DNA of 64,000 nucleotides from Cervus elaphus (Eukaryota > Chordata > Mammalia > Artiodactyla > Cervidae). This document shows, one piece after another, positions 12,501 to 23,000 of the stretch; position 1 is the first letter of the stretch, and the number at the start of each line of letters is the position of its first letter. Position numbers and translations under genes: made by a program. Under the pieces are notes generated by a model. It ran no database searches, was not told where the DNA came from, and saw nothing but the letters and a program-made list of their open reading frames with translations. The stretch covers positions 128,561,669-128,625,668 of the forward strand of contig NC_057819.1 of assembly GCF_910594005.1 (NCBI RefSeq), written 5' to 3'.

Positions 12501-12511
12501 AAAAGTTAGCT

Positions 12512-13310
12512 AGTCTGACCTAAAACTATTAAACTCTTAGAATAAAGCATAGGACAAAATCTTCAGAACCTCAGATTTGACAATGATTTCTTGAATATGA
12601 TCTAAACGGCACAAGCAGCAGCAACAACAAAATGGACAAATCAAACTTCATGAAATGTTGAAATTTTTGTCCTCAAAAGACACCTTCAACAGAGTAAAAA
12701 TTTGACACACAAAATGAGAGAAAATATTTGCAAATTATATATCTGATAAGACTGAAATATCCAGAATACATAGACAACTCAATAACAAGAAAGAAATCAA
12801 TTTGAAAATGGGCAAAAAGACTGAATAGACATGTCTTCAGTGAAGATAGACAAATGGCCAATAAGCACGTGAAAAGTGCTCAACATCACTAATCACTGGG
12901 GAAATGCAACATTGCAATGAGATACCACCTCACATGCATTAGGTTCGCTACTAAAAAAAAAAAAAACAAAAAAAAAAAGTGTTGGAAAGGATGTGAAGAA
13001 ACTGCAGACCCGTGGTGGGAATGTAGCATGGTATAGCTACTGCCGGTAACAGTAGAACAGTTCCTCAAAAATTAAAAATAGGTTATCATATGATTCAGAA
13101 ATTCCTCTTCGGAGTATACACCCAAAAGAATTGAAAGCAGAGTCTCCAAGAGATACTTGTACACCAAGTTCGTAACTTGGATTTTTCACAAGAGCTAAAA
13201 TATAGAAGCACTCTCTTGACAGGTGAATGGATGGATAAGCATGATATGATATATACATCAATGAAATATTATTCGGCTTCAAAAGAAAGGACTTTTAATA
13301 CAATTTTGCA
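12512..13310 (+). mobile_element. L1 ORF2 remnant, right part
   Basis: This continues the L1 interrupted by the BovB at 11175-12500. It carries C-terminal ORF2-like sequence (around AAAATGGGCAAAAAGACTGAA) and an internal A-rich tract at 12953-12980. It is decayed and non-coding. Confidence 0.8.
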
Positions 13311-13911
13311 GACATACAGCTGCAAAGTTTAAATAATTGTTTTCTTCTCTCTTAAGATAATTTCCATGTTATTAATATCTCTTAGGTTAACAATAATCCC
13401 AAGAGTCCAGAAAAGTGAGCCACTAGTTCTGGAGCTGTGGGCAAGCCTCTCCTTTCTCTGGGTCTTGGTCTCCTTGTCTGTAAGAAGAGAAGGACTCAGT
13501 CTTCAATGCCTTTGTGTTCTCCTGGCTCTTCACCAGTTCCCACTTCCCAGCAACCCCAGACATTTCCGTGGGGCTGCGGTTTACAAAGCTATTTGTAGGC
13601 ACCATGCTACAGGAATCACACCTTTGCCTGGAGCCACCTAGAGCTGGGATGAAGCAGAGAAGAGAGGAAAGAGATGTCGAGAGACAGTGGGATGGAAGGT
13701 TTCCCATGGGACCATCCAGAACCGCATTCCCAGACATCCTCAGTGAAGCCAGCCTGGCTGATGGCGCAAGATGGGCAGCCTTGGGGAGCCCAGCTGCCTT
13801 GCCAGTCACCATCAAGGGAAGCAGGTGGAGGGAGGTTCGTGGGTGAAGGCCGAGCCCTGGGCCTCCTGTGACCTGCAGAGTCCTCCGGTTGGTAAGGCTG
13901 GAAACATGAGC
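13293..13911 (-). other. Probable CD300A 3' UTR and end region
   Basis: This unique sequence follows the stop codon and runs until L1 sequence begins near 13310. No canonical AATAAA occurs on the minus strand in 13311-13911. The nearest candidate is a variant ATTAAA at 13293-13298, at the edge of the L1 remnant. The true 3' end is therefore uncertain. Confidence 0.4.
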
Positions 13912-14031
13912 TTATGTCTTCTTAATCACACTGTACACTGGCGTCTCGGAGGGAATCCTGCAGGCCTTGGAATCCTGTCTCTGGGAGTCAAACACCACCG
14001 AGGTGTATTGAAGGTTGTCGCTGGGCGGGCC
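13912..14031 (-). CDS. CD300A: CD300A coding exon 7 (last, with stop codon)
   Basis: The exon encodes residues 292-330 after an acceptor reading tctccgcag. It contains the ITIM LQYTSVVFDS (Y300) and ends PVYSVIKKT followed by TAA at 13912-13914. The C-terminal YSVI-[KR]-KT ending is the same arrangement as in human CD300A. Confidence 0.92.
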   Translation of the reverse strand, partial: GPPSDNLQYTSVVFDSQRQDSKACRIPSETPVYSVIKKT

Positions 14032-17000
14032 CTGCGGAGACAGAGACCAGAGGCTCAGGGGGAGGCCGGGGAAGTGGGAATCCCAGATTAAGGAAGAGAC
14101 ATCAGAGGGGCGACCTGAGGGAGGCTCCACCATTCCCCACTGTCCTGGCCACTTTCTCTTGCAAAGGCGGGTCTCCAAAATCCTGCCCACCCACCTGCTC
14201 CACCCCCGCCTGATGGAGATGAGATGTGCCAGCCCTGGACCCTTTGCTGCAGGGCTTGCACCTGGACCAACATCTCCTTGAGCAACAAAATCCAAAGAAA
14301 CTCTAAGGGACTAAACACAACTGCGTGCGGGCACTGCTGCTGCTGCTGCTGCTGCTAAGTCGCTTCAGTCGTGTCCGACTCTGTGCGACCCCATAGACGG
14401 CAGCCCACCAGGCTCCCCTGTCCCTGGGACTCTCCAGGCAAGAACACTGGAATGGGCTGCCATTTCCTTCTCCAATGCATGAAAGTGAAAAGTGAAAGTG
14501 AAGTCACTCAGTCGTGTCTGACTCTCAGCGACCCCATGGACTGCAGCCCACCAGGTTCCTCCGTCTATGGGATTTTCCAGGCAAGACACTGGAGGGGGCT
14601 GCCATTGCCTTCTCCTGCATGCATGTACAGTTGGGGCATACTCTGGACTAGAGATACAAAGAGACCAAGAACCCCGACTGCTGCTTTTGAGGAGCAAAAG
14701 TGGGGTACTGTGCATGCCCCCTGCATAGAACACCACCCAAGAGGTGGGCAAAACACCTAAGCCACCTTTCTAGCCCCACCCCTGGACACACCCCTACCCT
14801 CACTCCATCTAAGGAACCACCGGCCCCCACACCCCTTGGGAAGCAAGCAAGGAAGACTGCTGCTTGTTCTCGCTCCCTCCTGCTCCCTCCTGCTGCAGCA
14901 GCGGCCCCAGCAGAACCTCGCCTGAATGTCTTGTCTGGCCTCTGATCAATTTCTATTGATTGGGGAAGGCCAGGAGCCCTGATCACTTTCAAAGACACAG
15001 CACAAAGTCCAAGCATCAGAGCTGGGGGAGTGCCTGGGATCTGCTTTGAGGTCATTAGTCACCAAGTTAGAAAAGCTAGGATGTTGCTAGTCCCAGGGCC
15101 ATGTGTCTGATGCTTAAACCTCCATCTCGTCTTCTCTGACAACCAATCCCTCAACTTCTGCCTAAATTCTTCCACTTAAGGGTGAGTTATGACCCTGCAT
15201 GGGGTGGGGATGGGAGGCAACCTCTTCCATTATTCCACTTTTCAATGCTGTGCCTACAGCTTGACACACAAGGGCTCATTGGTAAAAATCTAAAAAGCAG
15301 AGTTCATACCAAAGAGATGGTGGCAGTAAAACAGTGAAAAACCATCGGCTTTAACATTGGGTGTATGGTACATGCGTGTGCGTGCCTGCTAAGGGGTGTA
15401 TGGTACATGTGTGTGCATGCCTGCTAAGGGGTGTATGGTACATGTGTGTGCATGCCTGCTAAGTTGGGTGTATGGTACATGTGTGTGCATGCCTGCTAAG
15501 GGGTGTATGGTACATGTGTGTGCATGCCTGCTAAGTTGGGTGTATGGTACATGCGTGTGCGTGCCTGCTAAGTTGGGTGTATGGTACATGTGTGTGCGTG
15601 CCTGCTAAGGGGTGTATGGTACATGCGTGTGCGTGCCTGCTAAGGGGTGTATGGTACATGCATGTGCGTGCCTGCTAAGGGGTGTATGGTACATGCGTGT
15701 GCATGCCTGCTAAGGGGTGTATGGTACATGCGTGTGCGTGCCTGCTAAGGGGTGTATGGTACATGTGTGTGTGTGCCTGCTAAGGGGTGTATGGTACATG
15801 CATGTGCGTGCCTGCTAAGGGGTGTATGGTACATGCGTGTGCGTGCCTGCTAAGGGGTGTATGGTACATGCGTGTGCGTGCCTGCTAAGTTGGGTGTATG
15901 GTACATGCGTGTTCGTGCCTGCTAAGTTGGGTGTATGGTACATGTGTGTGCGTGCCTGCTAAGTTGGGTGTATGGTACATGCGTGTGCGTGCCTGCTAAG
16001 TTGGGTGTATGGTACATGCGTGTGCGTGCCTGCTAAGTTGGGTGTATGGTACATGTGTGTGCGTGCCTACTAAGTTGGGTGTATGGTACATGCGTGTGCA
16101 TGCCTGCTAAGTTGGGTGTATGGAACATGTGTGTGTGTGCCTGCTAAGTTGCTTCAGTTGTGTCCAACTCTGTGTGACATGGACTGTAGCCCGCCAGGCT
16201 CCTCTGTCCATGGGATTCTGCAGGCAAGACACTGGAGTAGGTTGCCATGCCCTCCTCCAGGGGATCTTCCCCACCCAGGGATGGAACCTGTGTCTCTTAT
16301 GTCTCCAGCATTGGCAGGTGGGTTCTTTACCACTAGCGCCACCAGGGAAGCCCATACAGTACATGAAACTGAAGTGAAGTCTCTCAGTCATGTATGACTC
16401 TTTGCAACCCCATGGACTGTAGCCCACCAGGCTCCTCCATCCATCCATGGGATTTTCCAGGCAACAGTACTGGAATGGGTTGCCATTTCCTTCTCCAGGG
16501 GATCTTCCCGACCCAGGGATCAAACCTGGGTCTCCCACATTGTAGGCAGATTCTTTTATCGTCTGAGCCACCAGGGAAGTCCATATGGTACATTCAATTC
16601 AGTTCAGTCGCTCAGTCGAGTCCGACTCTTTGTGACCCCATGAACACCAGGCCTCCCTGTCCATCACCAACTCCCGGAATTTACTCAAACACATGTCCAT
16701 GAGTCGGTGATGCCATCCAGCCATCTCATCCTCTGTCGTCCCCTTCTCCTCCTGTCCCCAATCCCTCCCAGCATCAGGGTCTTTTCCAATGAGTCAACTC
16801 TTCCCATGAGGTGGCCAAAGTATTGGAGTTTCAGCTTCAGCATCAGTCCTTCCAATGAGCACCCAGGACTGATCTGCCTTAGGATGGACTGGTTGGATCT
16901 CCTTGCAGTCCAAGGGACTCTCAAGAGTCTTCTCCAACACCACAGTTCAAAAGCATCAATTCTTCGGCGCTCAGCTTTCTTCACAGTCCAACTCTCACAT

Positions 17001-20000
17001 CCATACATGACCACTGGAAAAACCATAGCCTTGAATAGACGGACTTTTGTTGGCAAAGTAATGTCTCTGCTTTTTAATATGCTATCTAGGTTGGTCATAA
17101 CTTTCCTTCCAAGGAGTAAGCGTCTTTTAATTTCATGGCTGCAATCACCATCTGCAGTGATTTTGGAGCCCCCCAAAATAAAGTCTGACACTGTTTCCAC
17201 TGTTTCCCCATCTATTTCCCATGAAGTGATGGGACCAGATGCCATGATCTTAGTTTTCTGAACGTTGAGCTTTAAGCCAATTTTTTCACTCTCCTCTTTC
17301 ACTTTCATCAAGAGGCTCTTTAGTTCCTCTTCACTTTCTGCGATAAGGGTGGTGTCATCTGCATATCTGAGGCTATTTATATTTCTCCCAGCAACCTTGA
17401 TTCCAGCTCGTGCTTCCTCCAGCCCAGCGTTTCTCATGATGTACTCTGCATATAAGTTAAATAAGCAGGGTGACAATACACAGCCTTGACGTATTCCTTT
17501 TCCTATTTGGAACCAGTCTGTTGTTCCATGTCCAGTTCTAACTGTTGCTTCCTGACCTGCATACAGGTTTCTCATAATAGGTGCTTAATAAATGCTGTAC
17601 TTTATTGACTCTTGATTATCCACTGGCCATTCCAAAAGCCCCTTCATCTCCCACCTGACCCCTCAGCCACAAGGACACCAAGGTCTGGCGAAATCTACAC
17701 TTTCTTCATTTTCTTTTCTTTTTTAAGATTTTTTTTGATGTGGACCTTTTTTACAGTCCTTATTGAATTTATTACAGTATTGCTTCTGTTACACGTTTTG
17801 GTTTTCTGGTCGAGAGGCATGTGGGATCCTCGCTCCCCAACCAGGGATCAAACCTGCACCCCCTGCATTGGAAGGCCAAGTCTCAGCCACTGGACCAGCA
17901 GAGGCGTCCCCAACGCTTGGCTGGTTTTCTGTGTATCCTCGTTCTGCAGAAGCACAAGGGATCGATCGAGCCCCTCTCCCCTCCCTGCCTGCCGGACCCC
18001 ACATGGCGATGCCTCTGCCACGGCCCGCAGCCCCCAGGATGGGAGCTGGGCCCTTGCACTCACCACTGTGCTATATTCCACCTCCACCCGCGTGGGTTGA
18101 ATGGGCTTTCCTGAAAGGGGCCTCGTCTGCAGCTCCAGATTCGCATAGCAGGGCTCAGTCTGCTCAGCAGCCTGGGGTGGACAGGAGTGCAGGGTTTGGA
18201 TGGGTGTCCACAGGCCCCTCCGCAGCCCAGCCTAGAGAGGCCCATGTCCCTGCAAGCATCTCCCCTCCCCCTCTATGCTCTGGGTGCCCCAGCCTTCCCA
18301 TCCTGCCTTCCGCCTCCCCCACGCAGGTCCTCTCTGGGGCGTGTTAGAATGGTCAGGTCAACAGCTGGGCTGGAGGACCCTCCCTCCCTCCCCCTCCCCT
18401 GGGAGGGAACAGACTGGCCAGAGCTCATGATGACCCAGTGACAAGACCTCTCAGGCATTGTTCTTCCGGCTCTAGGTGAGCACCTCGCTCTATCCGTGTG
18501 GGATCCACGCGGACCTCCACCGGCTAACGGGACAGATCGGGTCCCCAGCATCTCCTGTGCGCCTCCCAGCCACCCGGACGCGCCCCCTGCGGGAACCCTC
18601 CTTACCTGACTGCGGCTCTGGGGCGGCTCTGGTTTCTCTCCAGCTAAAGAGGCAAGAGAAGAGGAAGGAGACTGAACCCTAGAATGAGCAGGATGTGGAT
18701 CATGGAGGAGAGCCTTTCCCTAGAGACTTCAGCCCGGGGGACCTATCGCTTCAGGCCAGCAGCACGGTGGGAACTCAAGGGTGTGTTGAGTGGGTGAATT
18801 AGTGAATGAGGAAATGAATGAATGAACAAGCAGGAAGGCTCCAGCTAGGGTAAAGGGGATCAAACAAAGGTGGCTCCCAAAACAGCCACTCATAAAAATG
18901 TTCCTCAGGGATTTCCCTGGTGATCCAGTGGTTAAGACTCCACGCTTCCAGGTGAGAGAGATGAGAAAGTAAGGGCACTCATTTAACAGGAAATGTCTGC
19001 ATGATGAACAAGATCTGGAGATCTTTTTTCCAACAATATAAACACACTTGACACTACCGAACTGTAAACTTAGAAATGGTTAAGATAACAAATTTGATAA
19101 GTATTTCTTTTTTTACCAATTAAAAAAATGCAGTTTTGCAGGCCCCACTGCAGCCGTGCTGAATTATCAACATTGGGGATGAAGTCCAGCTGTGTTTTAA
19201 CAAACCCTAAAATTTTTTAAAATAAAATAATAAAAAGGAAGTGACCTTGCGGAGACCTAGAGCATCAAACCATGCAAAGTTTATCTGCTGTGACCCCCTG
19301 GCCCGGGGTCAGCCCCTCCCAGACAGGAAGCCCTGTCCGCTCTGAGGAATCCCAGCTCAGGTCGCAGAGCCTCCTGTTTCTGGCAGCTGCAATGTGGCGT
19401 CCAGGTCCTGCCTCTGAGCGCGGCTCTGCGCTTCCCTGGGGCTTTCACCCGGGGCCCCGGGAGCTGAGGGTGGGGGAGGTGATGCCCACGCACCAGAGCG
19501 CCCTTGATCTAGGATCTCCGCCAGGCAGCTCCAGAGCCTGCTGGATGCTGCAGGGGGAGACGCTGTCCAGCCTCAGGGAGGGAGTCCCAAAGTCAGCGGT
19601 GAGATTCCCAGAGTCAGGAGACACGAGGTCATGGACGACAGAGGCGTCTGCTGAACCTCACCGGTTGGCTCGACAGGCTGTGCAGCCAGGGGCGCTGAGG
19701 TATGAACACATGCGTGTGTGCTAAATCACTTCAGTCGTGTCCGACTCCGTGTGACCCTGTAGACTGTAGCCTGCCGGGCTCCTCTGTCCATGGAATTTTC
19801 CAGACAAGAATACTGGAGTGGGTGGCCATTCCCTTCTCCAGGGGATCTTCCTGACCCAGGGATCCAACTCACGTCTCATGTCTCCTGAATTGGCAGGCAG
19901 ATTCTTTACCACTAGCGCCATTTGAGATATGGACATATTTTCAGATGCTGTGGGCCAGCTCCTTACCATCCTCTGTCTCCTCGACTCAGACAGATTTGAT

Positions 20001-23000
20001 GGGAAGGAGGGAAAAGGCTGGTGAGGAAGAGATGGGAGTCCACCCCGGGGAGTCAGGTGACATGGAGGGAGCTGGGTGGCAGACAGCTGAACAGGGAGCC
20101 CGCTGAAGGCGCCAGTCTACCCTGGCCATGACGGGGTCCTCAAGCGCCCAGCACAGGGCCTGGAACACACTAGGTGCTCAGCACAGCTTCGCTGTGTGAT
20201 CGAGTGAATGAATAAGGGAATGACGAGAGTGGGCTCAGGGGAGGAACCACGAGTGAGCACAGAGCAGGGGTCAGGCTGGGGCCAGCAGGGCCACCAGGGG
20301 TCACTAACCCTAACCTTAACCCCAGAGGCGGCCGGGAGACAGGCTCTGAGATGCCAAGCAGGGGAGAGACAGAGGCTACATGAACACAAAGCCTTTCTCC
20401 CGTTAAACAAAGATCCCTTGACGAGGTGTAACCCATCCACACAAGTCAACTCTGCACTCAAGGGATTTGGAGAAGATTATTAGCAGGGAAAATCATAAGG
20501 TTGAAAAGTGGAATTACAGGACTTCCCTGGTGGTCCAGTGGTTAGGAATCCAGCTGCCAATGCAGGGGACACAGACGGGTTCGATCCCTGGTCCTGGAAG
20601 ATCCCACATGTTGCTGGGCAACTGAGCTTGACCTGCCACAGCTACTGAGTCCATGTTCTCCAACCAGAGAAACTGCCACAGCGAGAAGCCCATGCACCGC
20701 CACGAGAGAAAGCCCACACGCAGCAACGAAGACCCAGCACAAGTCAACAAAAAACATAATTTTAGTTAAAAAAATGAAAGTGAAATTACATATGGAGCAA
20801 ACATTTTAAGGAGTCAGATTTGCAAGAGACCATAAGGATGTGACTCAGCCGTCTGTGGCTGGTTTTCTCTGGGCGGTGCAAGTTATTCTTTTTATTTATT
20901 AGGGTGAATTTCCTTCCTTCTCTGTGTTTTACTTCTTTTTCCCATTTTCTACAGCAATCACACACCCCGTTTTTAAAGGGGAGGGATGCTTTTTAGGTGA
21001 AAGGGCACCTTGGAGATCGCTGGGACCCACAGATCTGAGGCAACCCAGGCTGGGAAAACGCCCATGTGGTAAGCAGTATGGGCTAAAGTTTCAGGACATG
21101 GTTCCCAGGAGCGATATGGGAACAGCAGATGGGGAAGAGGAAGTGGTTTTCTTTCCATCCATCAAGCATACGTATGTTGAGGCTGATTTTGCGGCTAAAG
21201 GCCGGAGATGTGCTGGAGGGAGGAGCTGGGCCCCACGGGGATGCTGGAGGTGAATGAGTCAGGCGGGGTCCCCCCTTTTGCTCCCAGGAAGAACCAATGC
21301 CCAGTCTAGCTCTGCAGGTGTGGAGCAGAGCCACCGGGGTCTCACTGCAGCCCTGAGAGGCTCAGCATCGGTAATTCTGAACAAGCATCCCCTCTGCCCA
21401 GGTACTCTGCGCAAATGGAATTAAGAACTTAGTCCAGGAAGGAACCCTGAGGCTCACACCCACTTCAGCAGAAAGCTGCTCTCCTATAGGAGTCAAGTAC
21501 AAACCGGCCCTCGCCCTGGGCGCCTGCCGTCCACCTCTGCAAGGATCAAATCCAGTGTTGATGCAGCTGCTAACCTTCAACACCCCCTGAAAGGAGTTCA
21601 GGGTGGGGAGCAGGAATGAGGCACCCACGTGCCAGGTAAATGAGCAGGACTGGTCTTCGGAGAGTCAGATATTCTCAGGAGCTGATTTTTATGAGCCCAG
21701 TCCTTGCCTCTCCCCATATCTAGAAAAGCACGAATATCCTTCATGGTGACAACTGTTCCCTGTGACTAGCAGAAGCTTCTCGAGACTAATAGAAACCTCT
21801 GGAAAAACGTGTGTTTGACTGCATGTGTTCCTCCCCCTTCACCAAAATCACTGATACGCTGACCTTTCCTCGCCTCCTGAATCTTTGGAGCAGTTTCTCA
21901 GAGCTATCTAAGGTGCTGTCTCCCGGGCTGCAGTCCCCATTTTGCCCCAGATAAAACCTAGCTCGCAACTCTCACGCCCACCAGCAAGAAGGTCACAGGG
22001 TCACTGGTTTCTTTGTTCTCCTATGTATTTAATTTGCTCAAGTGTTTACTGAGCCTCTACATACTGAGGGCCAGACAGGATGCTAGGGGTGTCTTATTTT
22101 CTCTCTTTTAATCTGAGCTCAGAGGAGAGCGGCTGGACCACAGGCTGCCTAGAGCTCCCTGGGCCCCACTGTGATGATACTAAATAATATTAAATAATAT
22201 ATTCACTCAACACACACTGCTCCTGTGTCTCCTTGGGTAAGGGTCTCTGATCTTAACGAGCTGCATGGGCTGGTAGGCAGGCAGCCTAGGAAGCAGGTGT
22301 GACAAACTGGTGAGACAAGGGCTTTGAGGGCGGAAGAACAGAGGTTCACCCGGAAAGGGTCCCCGAGCTGCTCTTTGGGGGCCAGGAAGAGGTCCTAGAG
22401 GAAAGGAAGCTGAGAGCAGCATGTAGGGCCGCAGGAGTGAGCCGGCGAAGGGCAAGTGCCCAGAGCAAGCGCAGAGGAAGTTGAGAAACCGCTGCCTTGC
22501 AGAGTGTAAGGATGGGCTAACTGCCAAGGGCCTTGACCATGCTGGGCAGGCCTGGACTTTGGAGGCTGTAGGAAGTCTCGGAAGGGTTTAGACAGAAGAG
22601 GGACGTTGCTTCACTAGCAGCTACCCCGACTCTGCCGTGGGAAAGGCCTCTTGCCTTAAAGTCACCTCCTCTCAGCCACACCAGGGACACTCCCTCCGGG
22701 GCCAGCCCTCTGGGGTTGCCCGGGCCATGTAGTCCCAGGGGAGAAACAGCTGATGACCCTCCTGGAAACCCGGACACATTTCCTCTAGGACCAGAGCGGT
22801 GCGGTGCGGTGTGGGCGAGTGTGGGGAGCTCACTCACCTTTGACCCGTCTCTGAACCATCCTCCAGGCCAGCAGCGAGACGCCCCCCAACAGGAGCAGCA
22901 GAAGCGCTAATGAGATCAGCAGCGCGTGGAGCCTGAGGGGAGACAGGGTGGGCTGCATGGGGCAGGAGGTCCTGCTTTCCCGCGCTTGTTCAGTAGATGA

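Larger units (their letters stand above)
18644..22837 (-). other. CD300A intron 4 (4.2 kb)
   Basis: Apart from a truncated CHR-2-like head (18907-18955), an antisense Bov-tA (19712-19922) and a CHR-2-like SINE (20519-20762), this is mostly unique sequence. It includes a 20-base telomere-like CTAACCCTAACC stretch at 20304-20323. No further exon was found. Confidence 0.7.

Noticed and set aside
15359..16147. CRISPR-like array
   Set aside because: Units are directly contiguous, without unique spacers, and the genome is clearly mammalian; it is a minisatellite.
20304..20323. Interstitial telomeric repeat
   Set aside because: Only about three imperfect CTAACC units; too short to separate from chance.
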